From Companilactobacillus sp. (lineage in GTDB: Bacteria; Bacillota; Bacilli; Lactobacillales; Lactobacillaceae), in NCBI RefSeq assembly GCF_022484265.1, contig NZ_JAKVLR010000001.1, positions 310,001 to 374,000 of the forward strand: a stretch of DNA of 64,000 bases. The letters run 5' to 3'. Positions within the stretch are counted from its first letter, which is position 1, and each line of letters starts with the position of its first letter. Shown piece after piece: positions 34,595 to 45,163 of this stretch. The position numbers were made by a program, and so were the translations under genes. Under the pieces are notes generated by a model, which saw only the letters and a program-made list of their open reading frames with translations, searched no databases and was not told the DNA's origin.

Positions 34595-37500
34595 ATGACA
34601 CTTAACTTTATCTTGGGTAAAAACCAATTTGACCATCACGAAAAAATGATGGAATTATTCAAAAACGATTTTGAAAAAGATCCACAAGGAGAATTCTTTT
34701 TCATAGTCCCAAACCATATCAAATTCGAGTCAGAAATCATGATGTTAAATGACTTTGGAAAGATCCAAGGCAATGAAGAATTAGTTGCCAGCAATCGTGT
34801 GCAGTGTTTTTCCATTTCACGACTAGCTTGGTACTTTTTGCGTGGGACAGATATTTTTAATACTGAGACTTTGACTGATACTAAATCGGCGATGATCATC
34901 AGAAATATTATTGACCAACATCGTTCAGATTTAAAAATATTGGGTGGAATGGCCGACAAATCAGGATTTATCGACCAGCTAACTAGTCAATTCACCGAAT
35001 TTCAAAATGGTCAAGTAACGCCAGATGATGTTCAAACAGTTATGCAGAACAAATCGGATGATATATTTACGGGAAAAATCGATGAATTGAATTTGATCTA
35101 CCGTGAATATACTGAAAACATTGACCAATTTGCCACCAACAACTTTAAGCTAGATGCCTTAGCAGAATTTTTTGATGAATATGCAAAATCTAAGCATTTG
35201 TACTTTTATGTTGAAGGATTCTCAACATTTACCGCGTCAGAATTAAACGTTGTCAAATCAATCATCTTAAATTGTGGAAACATCAACGTCTCGTTAAATC
35301 TTGACCAACCAGCACTAAAGCCGGTCGAAAAAACAGACTTTTATGCACGACCTGCAGGGACGTACAATCAGTTGTTCAATTTAGCAAATGACAACAGTAT
35401 TGCCTTTCACAACTATTTTGCTGATCAAGAACGTGTCAATAAAGATATTGCTAAGCTAGAAAATTATTGGGTGGAGTCAAGCGGCATTGGACAAATCCAG
35501 GCTAGTCAATTAGATTCTCGAAACTCAGTCCAAATTTGGAAGAGTACAAATAAACAAGCCGAATTATCGGCAGTCAGCACATATATTAGACAATTAGTGG
35601 CAAATCAAGACTATCGATACAAGGATTTTCTGATCTTAGCACGTGACTTGAATCAATATAGTTCATTTGCTGCCGCATTCATGGACGAAAACGAGATTCC
35701 TTATTTTATTGATCTACAAAGAAAAATGTCAGATCATCCCTTCAAAAAATTGATTGACTTGCTATTTTCTTTGATCAATAAGGGACTACAAAGCGACGAT
35801 GCCATTGCTTTATTGAGAACTGAACTGATCATCCCTGAACATTATCAAACTGAAGATATTGCTGATTTTCGTGAGGCAGTAGACCTTTTGGAAAATTATG
35901 TTTTAGCTAATGGTACAACTAGAAAAAATTGGCTCGGAGAAGAATTTACTAGCGATGCATCATTAGATGAAAAAATCGATGCCCAGTTGATTAAGGATTA
36001 TCAATTGATAAATGAAATAAAAGAGTTCATCAAACAAATTTATCAATCACTGGATGCATTTTTTAAAGTTGATCATACTGCACTTGAAGCAGCTGGATTC
36101 TTGTACAGTTTCTTGGAACAATATGGCGTGTTCAAACAAATGGGCAACTGGCAACAACAAGCAGTCGACCAAAATGATCTAACTAGTGCTGGACAGCCTG
36201 AACAAGTTATCGAGGAATTCAACACAGTTTTAGATGAATATGTGAGCGTATTTGGAAGCGATAAATTTAATAGTCAAAGTTTCATTGAGATTTTAGACGC
36301 TGCTTTTGAAAGTTCCCAATATTCGCAAATTCCATCGACTCTAGATGCTGTCAACATTTCAGAAATAGGTATGGTGCAGCCTAACAATCGAAAAATAACC
36401 TTCATTTTAGGTGCCACAGTTAACAATATGCCTGGAACATCGGTCTCTAATGGCATAATTGCTGACGATGAAAGGGAATTGATCTCTGAAAATCTTGAAG
36501 ATGGAAAGTATCTAAATGCTTCTGATGAGGTGATGAATAATTCGGAGCCATATTTGCATGATCTAACTTTTACGACGCCTTCCGAGCGCTTGATTTTTAC
36601 CTATCCAAATTACACGGAAGATAATAAGCAGCAAGACCTTTCTAGCTACGTTGTAAGAATTGCGGAGCATTTTAATTTGCATGAACAAGATATCTTGCTG
36701 AATCCTGATCCTAACGAAGAACAAGAAAATGAGATCCTGCGCTATGTAGGTTCTCCAGAATCAAGCTTGAACTACTTGATCAGAGTTTCTCGTTCGGCAG
36801 CAGATAACAAACTTCAACTGTCTAATCAGTGGAAGTATATTCAAAATCGTTTGTTAGACCAAGATCCAGAACAATCTCGATTTGCTTTAAGTTCGTTGGA
36901 TTATCAAAATATCCCAGTCGATTTGAAGCCAGAAACAGTTGCTAAACTATATGGCGACAATATCAACGTTTCAATTTCTCGACTTGAGACTTTTTATCAA
37001 AACGAATACGAATACTTTTTGAAGTATGGATTAAGGTTGCAGCCACGTTCGATTTTTGAGATCAATTCTGCACAAACGGGATCCCTGTATCATGCAGTCC
37101 TAGATGGTCTAGTTAAAGTTATCAATGAGCAAAAAGTAAATATTAGAGACTTAAATGATGAACAGTTGTTTGCCTATGTCAAAGACGTTTTTCAAGAACA
37201 AATGGAACGTTCTGAAAACAGAATTTTTCAATCGTCAGAACGAATGGGTTACATCTCACAAAAAGCTCAAGATACATTGTTGCAGCTGGTTAAAGCTATT
37301 AAACAACAACTAAGTCGCAATAATTTTATTCCTAGAGCAACTGAAGTAGCGTTTGGAAAAATGAATAATACTAAACAAGATCTTCCTGGACTCTCATATC
37401 AGATTCCGGGAAATCATTGGATCAACGTCCGTGGAAAAATTGACCGGATCGACGAGATGGAGTTGTCCGATGCAGACTATTTAGCAGTCATTGATTACAA

Positions 37501-38119
37501 GTCAAGTATGCATGCGTTTGACTTTGACAGCTTTTTAAATGGATTAACCATGCAAATGCCAACTTATCTTGAGAACTTGGTCGCAAATAAAGATAAGTTC
37601 TCGACCAGAGAACAAGTGAAAATCGCCGGGGCATTTTATTCACATATTCAAAATCCGAAGATCCAATTGAAAAAAGGAGTTAACGTTCAACAAGAACTGT
37701 TGAAGAAATTCAAATTGGATGGCTTGATCGTTGACGACGAAGAGCTTTTGGATAATTTAGACAATTTGCTTGAAAGAACCTCATTGATCTTGCCAATCAG
37801 CCAAACTAAGTCCAAAGGCATCACGATCAACAAAAAGAATGCCATTTCTAATGATGACTTATTTAGGATCTTAAATTACAACAAGCATTTAATTACTCAA
37901 GCTGGTGAAAAAATTTATTCAGGAAAACTACGGATAAATCCATATCGAGATAGTAACAATCGTACTGGTTTGCAAAACAGCGATTACAAATCGATCTTGC
38001 AGTTTGATGCGATGTTGCCTGAAAACGAATATCACGAAATCATTAATCATGGTCGTGAAGCTAAAAAAGAAGTCCTAAAACAAATCCAACAAATTTTAGA
38101 GGAAGAAAACAATGCCTGA
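34595..38119 (+). CDS. rexB: Helicase-exonuclease subunit RexB/AddB
   Basis: RexB is a nuclease and structural subunit of the RexAB (AddAB) complex that resects double-strand breaks. It has 1174 residues. The N-terminal half resembles an inactive helicase fold and lacks a Walker A motif. The RecB-type nuclease centre is LAVIDYKSSM (about residues 965-974). In Bacillus AddB four cysteines flank this domain and hold a [4Fe-4S] cluster. Here the corresponding stretches read ETFYQNEYEYF (about 793-803) and NRTGLQNSDYKSILQFD (about 1122-1138), with no cysteine. TAGGAGA precedes the ATG; the stop overlaps rexA by eight bases. Confidence 0.94.
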   Translation: MTLNFILGKNQFDHHEKMMELFKNDFEKDPQGEFFFIVPNHIKFESEIMMLNDFGKIQGNEELVASNRVQCFSISRLAWYFLRGTDIFNTETLTDTKSAMIIRNIIDQHRSDLKILGGMADKSGFIDQLTSQFTEFQNGQVTPDDVQTVMQNKSDDIFTGKIDELNLIYREYTENIDQFATNNFKLDALAEFFDEYAKSKHLYFYVEGFSTFTASELNVVKSIILNCGNINVSLNLDQPALKPVEKTDFYARPAGTYNQLFNLANDNSIAFHNYFADQERVNKDIAKLENYWVESSGIGQIQASQLDSRNSVQIWKSTNKQAELSAVSTYIRQLVANQDYRYKDFLILARDLNQYSSFAAAFMDENEIPYFIDLQRKMSDHPFKKLIDLLFSLINKGLQSDDAIALLRTELIIPEHYQTEDIADFREAVDLLENYVLANGTTRKNWLGEEFTSDASLDEKIDAQLIKDYQLINEIKEFIKQIYQSLDAFFKVDHTALEAAGFLYSFLEQYGVFKQMGNWQQQAVDQNDLTSAGQPEQVIEEFNTVLDEYVSVFGSDKFNSQSFIEILDAAFESSQYSQIPSTLDAVNISEIGMVQPNNRKITFILGATVNNMPGTSVSNGIIADDERELISENLEDGKYLNASDEVMNNSEPYLHDLTFTTPSERLIFTYPNYTEDNKQQDLSSYVVRIAEHFNLHEQDILLNPDPNEEQENEILRYVGSPESSLNYLIRVSRSAADNKLQLSNQWKYIQNRLLDQDPEQSRFALSSLDYQNIPVDLKPETVAKLYGDNINVSISRLETFYQNEYEYFLKYGLRLQPRSIFEINSAQTGSLYHAVLDGLVKVINEQKVNIRDLNDEQLFAYVKDVFQEQMERSENRIFQSSERMGYISQKAQDTLLQLVKAIKQQLSRNNFIPRATEVAFGKMNNTKQDLPGLSYQIPGNHWINVRGKIDRIDEMELSDADYLAVIDYKSSMHAFDFDSFLNGLTMQMPTYLENLVANKDKFSTREQVKIAGAFYSHIQNPKIQLKKGVNVQQELLKKFKLDGLIVDDEELLDNLDNLLERTSLILPISQTKSKGITINKKNAISNDDLFRILNYNKHLITQAGEKIYSGKLRINPYRDSNNRTGLQNSDYKSILQFDAMLPENEYHEIINHGREAKKEVLKQIQQILEEENNA

Positions 38120-41100
38120 GTGGACAGAGAATCAGAAAAAAGCAATCTATCATCGTGGTCATGACATCCTAGTTTCAGCCGCAGCAGGTTCTGGTAAAAC
38201 GACAATTTTGATCGAACGCATCATCGAACTCATCAAAAGCGGCGAAAACGTCGATAATTTACTTGTCGCAACCTTTACCGAACCCGCCGCTCAGGAAATG
38301 AAAGACCGTTTGGTCAATCGGATCAAAGAATTAGTGACTAGCTCTGAATTGAACCCTGATGAAAAACAACATATGCAGTCGCAAATTTTTAAAGTGGCGA
38401 CCGCTAACATCAGTACTTTGCACGCATTTTGTCTAAGCATCATCAAAAAGTATTATTACGTGATCGACTTAGATCCTAACTTCCGATTATTAAGCGATGA
38501 GACTGAAACTTCTTTGTTGAAGGATCAAGCTTTTGACAATGTTAGAAACAAATATTATGAGAAATTCGATCAAGATTTTATCGATTTGACTGAAAACTTT
38601 ACCGATAACAAAAGCGATGACGGCCTTTACCAGACAGTTGACCGCTTGTATAACTTTGCAATCACGAATGAGAACACTTCTGCTTGGTTAGAATCATTGA
38701 CTCATTCTTACGACATAGGTGACGATTTGATAAATTCTGATTTTTATCAGACATACGTCAAGCCCCAGCTACTATCCGATTTTAATAATTTAATCGAAGA
38801 ACTAGACAGTTTGCGTGAAATCGCAGCTGACGATACGTTGAGCCAAAATTATGCCGATGTCCTAAAAGAAGGTATCGATAAGTTAAAAGCAATCGAACAA
38901 GAAATTCAATCAGATGCTGATTATGATTCTGTGCGTGAGGAGATCGATAAATTCAAATTCGCCCGCGTCAAAGCATTGCCGAAAGACATTCGGGAAACTT
39001 CAGACGACGATTCGATTTTGAAAACGGTCAAAGCTCAAAAGACTGACTTAAAAAAACAACTGGACGAACAAATCTACAATGGTTATTTTGTTCAAAATCA
39101 AGCCGATACGATTCAAACAGTCAAAAATGCCCGTCAATTGATCGTTAAACTAGTCGAAGTGGAACGCGCATTTATCAAGGAATTCGACCGACTTAAAAAT
39201 GATGGTCATACTTTGGACTTCAACGACTTGGAACACAAGGCAGTTGAGATCTTAACAACAGAAGTCGATGGCCAAAAAATTGCTTTGGATTATTACCAAA
39301 ACAAGTTTCATGAGATCATGATCGATGAGTATCAAGACGTAAATGCAATGCAAGAACAAATCATTCAAAAGCTTTCAAACGATAACAACCACATTTTTAT
39401 GGTTGGTGATATCAAGCAATCGATTTACGGATTTCGCCAGGCAGCGCCTTATATCTTTACTGGCAAATATCAAAGATTTCAGGAAGACGACAATCCTGAT
39501 GAATTGATCCAACTGTCGAAAAACTTTCGTTCTTCGGTCGCAGTTGACGATTTTGTCAATTCAATTTTTGAACGAATCATGGACCAAAATATCGGTGATA
39601 TTAATTATGACAAGAGCGTCCAACTGATACCTGGTACAAATTTCCCAGAAGATGTCGATGATCGTAACGAGATGTATGTTATCAACGAAAACCCTGATGA
39701 TGATGAAGAAGAGTCAGTCGATCTTGAAGAGGTAAATACTGATAAACGGGTCGCAAAAATCGAATTCGCAGCCAAAAGGATCAAGTCCTTAATGGCAAAC
39801 GATTTTCAAGTTTACGATGCTAAAAAAGGACATTATCGGTCTTTGAAGTATTCAGATATCGCCATCTTGATGCGAAACAAGAATAGCAATACGGATTTGA
39901 TTTCTTATTTTGCAAACGCCGAAATACCTGTCATGGTAACCGACGCACAAAATTATTTTCAAACTACTGAATTGCAGATCATCATGTCGATGCTAAACAT
40001 CATTGATAACCCAAGACAAGACATCCCACTAGTTGCTGTCTTGCGTTCGCCGATTGTCGGCTTGAACGAAGAAGAACTAGCCGAGATCAGAATTGTCGAT
40101 CAGGGCATAGACTATTATTCAGCAATCATCAAGTTTATTAACGATGATAATTCAAATGAAAATTTAACCAAAAAATTGATCTCGTTTATTGAACGTCTTG
40201 AAGGTTATCGCGACTTTTCGAACAAGAATAGTCTCGTTAAACTGATCTGGAAAATTTATCAGGAGACTGGGATCTTGGAGTACGTTTCAGGCATGCCTGG
40301 AGGAAAACAACGTGCTGCCAATTTACATGCCTTGTATCAACGTGCAAATACTTATGAAAAAAACAATTTCATGGGTCTTCACAAATTCATCACTTTCATT
40401 CAACGAATGCAAGATATGAATCGTGATCTTGCACAACCAAATAGTATTGAAACAACTGACGACAGCGTCAAAGTCATGACGATCCACGCTAGTAAAGGTT
40501 TGGAATTTCCAGTCGTGATGGTTCTAAATATCGATGATAACTTTAATAACAAGGACTACACAGCCGACACACTCTATGACGTCAAATTAGGGATGGGAAT
40601 CAGCGTGCTGGACCAAGAGACACGTGCCAATGTCAGAACAGTTCAGCGTGCAGTTATCAGCGACAAAAAACAAATTTCATCAGTTTCTGAAGAGATGAGA
40701 TTGCTGTATGTCGCTTTGACTCGTGCTAAACAGAAATTGATCTTAGTAGGATACACCAAGGACTCTGTCAAAATGGTCAACAATTGGGAACATGTCCAAA
40801 AAAATCAACAAGGAATCATCAATGAAGGCTTTAGATTATCAGCTAAAAACTACCAAAATTTAGTTGGAATGAGCATTTTGCCTGAGTCTGATACTACTAA
40901 CGAAATTGACGGGTCCATCTATCATAATGAAACTAGTCAACTAGATCTATACCTGGTTAAACCAGGGGATATCGAGCAAACAGTGCTCAACAAACCTCAA
41001 TTGTTGACTGAACAAAAAGCTGCTAGCGATATTTTTAAAAACACGGTCGATCATACTTTGAACTTTGAATATCCTCATCAAGAGGCAGTCAAGACGACCG

Positions 41101-41771
41101 CTTATCAATCTGTTTCTGAGATAAAAGGATTGTTCGCTGATCCGGATGAGGCCGAGATGGCAACAGCTGAGATCATCGATCACGGCCGTTATGTCACCAA
41201 TCAATTTAAAAAGCCAAAGTTTTTGGCTGAAAATAAAAAGGTCTCCGCAACCGATATCGGTTCAGCAACTCATTTGGTATTGCAAAAAATTAACATTGAA
41301 AACAAGCCTAGCTTAGATGATTTTGAAGAATTGCTATCAGAACTAGTCCAAACGAAAGTAATCGATAGTGAAGTGGCCAAAAAAATCGATTTAAGTTCCT
41401 TAGTCAGCTTTTATGACAGTGAATTGGGAGACGAAATTATTGAAAATAACAACAATGTTGCACGTGAATATCCATTTTCAATTTTGGCCCCAGCTCAAAA
41501 GTTATTTAAATCTTCAAAAGATACGTCGACAAATGACGATAAAATACTAGTTCATGGTATTATTGACGGAGTGATTGAACTAGAGGACGGAATAATAATT
41601 TTTGACTATAAAACCGACAATGTTAATAGTCAAAACTTAGATGAAAAAATCCACGATTATTCCGGTCAATTAAATTTATATGCTAAAGCTATTTCCATAA
41701 TCAAAAACAAACCGGTTATCGGAAAATATCTTTATTTCTTAAAGATCAATCAAATAGAGAAATTAGATTAG
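38112..41771 (+). CDS. rexA: Helicase-exonuclease subunit RexA/AddA
   Basis: This is the UvrD-like helicase with C-terminal nuclease of the double-strand break repair complex, 1219 residues. Motifs in order: SAAAGSGKTTILIERI (Walker A), ISTLHAFCLSII, MIDEYQDVNAMQ (Walker B), VGDIKQSIYGFRQA, LSKNFRSS, VMTIHASKGLEFPVV, EEMRLLYVALTRAKQKL. The nuclease motif IIFDYKTDNV is near the end. AGAGGAAG lies before ATG 38112 inside rexB. RexA unwinds and digests ends until a Chi site, then feeds RecA. The gene is followed after 13 bases by dinG. Confidence 0.97.
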   Translation: MPEWTENQKKAIYHRGHDILVSAAAGSGKTTILIERIIELIKSGENVDNLLVATFTEPAAQEMKDRLVNRIKELVTSSELNPDEKQHMQSQIFKVATANISTLHAFCLSIIKKYYYVIDLDPNFRLLSDETETSLLKDQAFDNVRNKYYEKFDQDFIDLTENFTDNKSDDGLYQTVDRLYNFAITNENTSAWLESLTHSYDIGDDLINSDFYQTYVKPQLLSDFNNLIEELDSLREIAADDTLSQNYADVLKEGIDKLKAIEQEIQSDADYDSVREEIDKFKFARVKALPKDIRETSDDDSILKTVKAQKTDLKKQLDEQIYNGYFVQNQADTIQTVKNARQLIVKLVEVERAFIKEFDRLKNDGHTLDFNDLEHKAVEILTTEVDGQKIALDYYQNKFHEIMIDEYQDVNAMQEQIIQKLSNDNNHIFMVGDIKQSIYGFRQAAPYIFTGKYQRFQEDDNPDELIQLSKNFRSSVAVDDFVNSIFERIMDQNIGDINYDKSVQLIPGTNFPEDVDDRNEMYVINENPDDDEEESVDLEEVNTDKRVAKIEFAAKRIKSLMANDFQVYDAKKGHYRSLKYSDIAILMRNKNSNTDLISYFANAEIPVMVTDAQNYFQTTELQIIMSMLNIIDNPRQDIPLVAVLRSPIVGLNEEELAEIRIVDQGIDYYSAIIKFINDDNSNENLTKKLISFIERLEGYRDFSNKNSLVKLIWKIYQETGILEYVSGMPGGKQRAANLHALYQRANTYEKNNFMGLHKFITFIQRMQDMNRDLAQPNSIETTDDSVKVMTIHASKGLEFPVVMVLNIDDNFNNKDYTADTLYDVKLGMGISVLDQETRANVRTVQRAVISDKKQISSVSEEMRLLYVALTRAKQKLILVGYTKDSVKMVNNWEHVQKNQQGIINEGFRLSAKNYQNLVGMSILPESDTTNEIDGSIYHNETSQLDLYLVKPGDIEQTVLNKPQLLTEQKAASDIFKNTVDHTLNFEYPHQEAVKTTAYQSVSEIKGLFADPDEAEMATAEIIDHGRYVTNQFKKPKFLAENKKVSATDIGSATHLVLQKINIENKPSLDDFEELLSELVQTKVIDSEVAKKIDLSSLVSFYDSELGDEIIENNNNVAREYPFSILAPAQKLFKSSKDTSTNDDKILVHGIIDGVIELEDGIIIFDYKTDNVNSQNLDEKIHDYSGQLNLYAKAISIIKNKPVIGKYLYFLKINQIEKLD

Positions 41772-41784
41772 TGGTGAATTAGTA

Positions 41785-44589
41785 TTGAAAAATTCTTACG
41801 CTGTTGTTGATTTAGAGACAACAAATGCCAACTGGCATGACAACGGCCGTATTATTCAATTTGGTTGTGCTTTGATCGAAAATGGGGAAATAACAAAGAT
41901 ATTTAATCAAAAGGTAAATCCAGAGGTTCCAATACCAAGTCGGATTACCGCACTGACTGGATTAAGCGATGAGGACGTCAAGGATGCTCCGACGTTTAAA
42001 GAAATTGCACCAGATATATTCAAATTATTAAAAGATAAGATTTTTATCGCCCATAATGTTAATTTTGATCTGCCGTTTTTGAATCGTGAATTAAATCGCG
42101 TCGGATTAAATGAATTGAACGTCAAGGCAATCGATACAGTCGAACTTGCGCAGATCATGTTTCCGACTGTTAGCAGCTACAAGCTTCAAGATTTGACCAG
42201 CTATTTAAGCATTGAGCACGATAATCCACATAGCGCTGATAGCGACGCTTTGGTGACTGCTAAACTCTTCTTGATCATAGAAAGTCAGATTCGAGACTTG
42301 CCAATGACGACACTCAAAAGCTTAGTTAATTTAGGCACACAAACAATTCGTGAAACCAATCTTGTTTTCAAAAATATTTATGAGCAACGTAGTGGCTCGC
42401 AAAAGTTGTTGCCAGATTATTTATATGAGAAAAATGGACTAGTTTTGCGCAAAAAGAACTTTCATATCAGCGACCAGATCGATAAACGGAGTTCATATCC
42501 AAATACAGAGAATAAAAAACGTGCTGCTTTAAAGGGCAAGCTTGATTACCGTCAAAACCAAGCCGATTTGATGGATCATATCTACAAAACAGCTAACTTG
42601 CGTCAGAAGAACAAAAAATGGAATTTGATCGAAGCTCCAACAGGATCAGGAAAAACTTTGGGTTATTTGTTGCCACTTTCTTATATGATCAACAGTGGTC
42701 AAAAGTTAATAATTGCAACGACCACCAAAGTATTGCAACAACAAATAATCGAACAGTCCATCCCTTTATTGAATCAAGTTACCAATAATAGTTATCATGC
42801 TGAGATCGTTCGAAGCAGTTACAACTTTATCGATCTTGACCGCTTTTATGAATCCATCGAAAATTATCAAGGCCATCGTCACACCGCATTACTGAAAATG
42901 AAGATCATGGTTTGGTTGACGATAACAACTACTGGTAATTTAGATGAACTCCATCTGACCAATTACAACAATCCGTTATTTACGATCATTCGTCACCGTG
43001 GCGAGGTCAAAGAAAATACGATTTTTGCAAAAGACGATTTCTGGTACTATCAACAAAATCGTTGCCAAGAATCGTTGATTTTAGTAACTAACCAAGCTTA
43101 TTTAGCTAGACATTTAGATAGTACTCTGTGGGGAGATAACTCTTATTTAGTGATCGATGAGGCTAATCATTTTGCCGATAACCTTCGCAATGTAGCATCG
43201 CCAACAGTCGATTTCTTCAGACTAAACGAATACGTCAAAAAATTGAGCGACATCTTATATCAAAACCGAGTCACTCTAAGATATGCGTTTACTGAAGTCA
43301 CGACTCAGCTTTGGAATTATCAAGATCTCCAAGACATGGAGACTCATTTTGAAGCTATCGATGAATTGATGCAACGTTTGGAATTCAATTTGTTTGAAAA
43401 CAACGTTGAGAACTTCGTTGGCTTTGAAGATCGAAGCTCATTCGTTCATCTTTTGCTGCAACAGGCAGATTTTCAAAAGGATAATCCGGATTTGATCAAT
43501 TTGTTGTCAGATCTTATTGTTGAATTGTCGATGGTGGTCAATCGGATCGACGTCTTATTCGACCAGTATAATTTCCAACGCAATTTTATTTCCGTTGAAT
43601 TATCACGCGTGATTTCGAACTTGATCATTGAAAACGCTAAAATCCGGACGACCTTGGAATCGATGGATGAGTTATTGCAAGTGATCCAAGAACCCGATGC
43701 TGCATTTGGTATCGAGATCGATATGAGAGATTATTATGAACCCAACACTTTGAAATTAAGTTGGCGCCAATATGACATCACTGATTTGATCACTGAGACT
43801 ACCGACTCATTCAGTCAAATTTTTGCAATTGGTGCAGCTATAACCATTCAAAAAGATTTTTCGCATTTTATTTTGGATCTGCAGCTCGATGAGGAACAAA
43901 TCAATGAAATGCTGATTTTACCAGATTCAAATGATATGGCTCATAACAGCAAGATTTACATTCCAAAAGATGTACCTGACGTAACTAAATTATCCAATGA
44001 TGATTACTATTCAATGGTCACCAAACATATCGTTGAAATTCTTGATAACATGGATCATCAAACCATGATCTTGTTTAACTCGCTCAGCACGCTTGAGGCA
44101 GTCTATAACAAGTTGATGGAAACAGACGTCAAAGAAAAATGGGAGATCTTGGCTCAAGGAGTTACCGGTACCAACGAAAAAATCAAAAAGCGTTTTGCCA
44201 TTGGCAATCGTTCGGTACTCTTAGGCGCCAACTCATTTTGGGAAGGCGTAGATTTTCCTAATAAATTACTAGAAATTTTGATTGTCACACGAATTCCGTT
44301 TGAATCTCCTGAAATGTTGGATGTGAAAGTGCGCCAAGAAGTCATGGCAAAAAATGGATTCAATGTCTTTCAAGCTGACACTTTGCCACGAGCCATCTTG
44401 CAATTGCGTCAAGGTTTGGGACGTTTAGTCAGAACGCCACACGATCGTGGTGTGATTTTATTGCTTGATAATCGGATCCTGACGAAAAATTACGGAAAAA
44501 CGATTGTTAATTCTTTGCCAAGTGGTCTTCCGATTGTTGAGGACAACATGCGTTCCATAAAAAAAGATATAAATAAGTTTTTGAAATAA
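41785..44589 (+). CDS. dinG: DinG-type helicase with N-terminal DEDDh exonuclease
   Basis: This 934-residue fusion is typical of Gram-positive bacteria. Residues 1-170 are a DnaQ-like 3'-5' exonuclease with VVDLETTNANW (ExoI), FIAHNVNFDLPFLNREL (ExoII) and HSADSDA (ExoIII). The XPD-like helicase follows with EAPTGSGKTLGYLLP and VIDEANHF in place of DEAH. The Fe-S cysteines of E. coli DinG are not evident; one Cys lies in QNRCQES. The start is TTG 41785 behind TGGTGAA. The downstream tseB-dnaD-nth-recU-pbp order follows the Bacillus ypmB-ponA neighbourhood. Confidence 0.94.
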   Translation: MKNSYAVVDLETTNANWHDNGRIIQFGCALIENGEITKIFNQKVNPEVPIPSRITALTGLSDEDVKDAPTFKEIAPDIFKLLKDKIFIAHNVNFDLPFLNRELNRVGLNELNVKAIDTVELAQIMFPTVSSYKLQDLTSYLSIEHDNPHSADSDALVTAKLFLIIESQIRDLPMTTLKSLVNLGTQTIRETNLVFKNIYEQRSGSQKLLPDYLYEKNGLVLRKKNFHISDQIDKRSSYPNTENKKRAALKGKLDYRQNQADLMDHIYKTANLRQKNKKWNLIEAPTGSGKTLGYLLPLSYMINSGQKLIIATTTKVLQQQIIEQSIPLLNQVTNNSYHAEIVRSSYNFIDLDRFYESIENYQGHRHTALLKMKIMVWLTITTTGNLDELHLTNYNNPLFTIIRHRGEVKENTIFAKDDFWYYQQNRCQESLILVTNQAYLARHLDSTLWGDNSYLVIDEANHFADNLRNVASPTVDFFRLNEYVKKLSDILYQNRVTLRYAFTEVTTQLWNYQDLQDMETHFEAIDELMQRLEFNLFENNVENFVGFEDRSSFVHLLLQQADFQKDNPDLINLLSDLIVELSMVVNRIDVLFDQYNFQRNFISVELSRVISNLIIENAKIRTTLESMDELLQVIQEPDAAFGIEIDMRDYYEPNTLKLSWRQYDITDLITETTDSFSQIFAIGAAITIQKDFSHFILDLQLDEEQINEMLILPDSNDMAHNSKIYIPKDVPDVTKLSNDDYYSMVTKHIVEILDNMDHQTMILFNSLSTLEAVYNKLMETDVKEKWEILAQGVTGTNEKIKKRFAIGNRSVLLGANSFWEGVDFPNKLLEILIVTRIPFESPEMLDVKVRQEVMAKNGFNVFQADTLPRAILQLRQGLGRLVRTPHDRGVILLLDNRILTKNYGKTIVNSLPSGLPIVEDNMRSIKKDINKFLK

Positions 44590-44637
44590 TCAAAAATTGC
44601 TATACTATGATTGTTAACTAATTCAAAGGAAAAATTT

Positions 44638-45117
44638 ATGAATAGAAGTACAAAGATTTTACTAACTATTTCATTGGTGATTTTGGCTTTGGTTTCCATG
44701 ATCACATATGTTAATTTGTCATCTGCCCCGTACTCAAGTGCAAGATCGCAGTCAAACAAGATTGCCAATACGAGCGCCGGAATCGTCAATCCAGATTATT
44801 TTGGAAATTATAGTCGGACTGACCAATATTATGCAGTTGGTGGTTTGACACAAAAGAAACAGTATCGCTACGTGATCATCAATGCTAAAACTGGTAAGAC
44901 TCAAACAGTGAACAAAGGTAATGCGCCAATGAGAGAATCAATTATCAATGGCGTTTCAGAACGTTACGATCCTACTAAGATTTTACATATCGATCTCGGT
45001 TTATATAAAAAGAAACCAACTTGGGAAGTAGCATTCAAAAACAAAAATGGTACGATCGGCTATAATTTGGTCGATTTTAAAACAGGCAAGAGCGTACAAG
45101 TAATAAACAATATTTAA
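44638..45117 (+). CDS. DUF5590 protein, TseB/YpmB-like
   Basis: This is a 159-residue single-pass membrane protein. ATG 44638 is preceded by AAAGGAAAA; an upstream TTG at 44611 lacks a ribosome site. The N-terminus MNRSTKILLTISLVILALVS is a membrane anchor. The extracellular part has two PepSY-like repeats: QYYAVGGLTQKKQYRYVIIN with AKTGKTQTV, and KKPTWEVAFKNKNG with DFKTGK. Bacillus YpmB (TseB) sits in the same place after dinG and has been linked to cell-wall elongation. Function here is inferred from position and architecture. Confidence 0.8.
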   Translation: MNRSTKILLTISLVILALVSMITYVNLSSAPYSSARSQSNKIANTSAGIVNPDYFGNYSRTDQYYAVGGLTQKKQYRYVIINAKTGKTQTVNKGNAPMRESIINGVSERYDPTKILHIDLGLYKKKPTWEVAFKNKNGTIGYNLVDFKTGKSVQVINNI

Positions 45118-45149
45118 AGGTACAGGCAGCAATGTCTTGGCCTTTTTTG
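45116..45149 (+). terminator. Candidate terminator after tseB
   Basis: AAAGG...CCTTT encloses an inner CAGGCA/TGTCTTG stem with one bulge, followed by a T-run. It overlaps the tseB stop. dnaD begins shortly after, so it may be only partly effective. Confidence 0.45.
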
Positions 45150-45163
45150 TTTGGAGTGTATTT

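Noticed and set aside
34356..34598. 80-codon frame between mvk and rexB
   Set aside because: It overlaps the mvk start region on the other strand and lacks a ribosome site; the space is the divergent promoter region.
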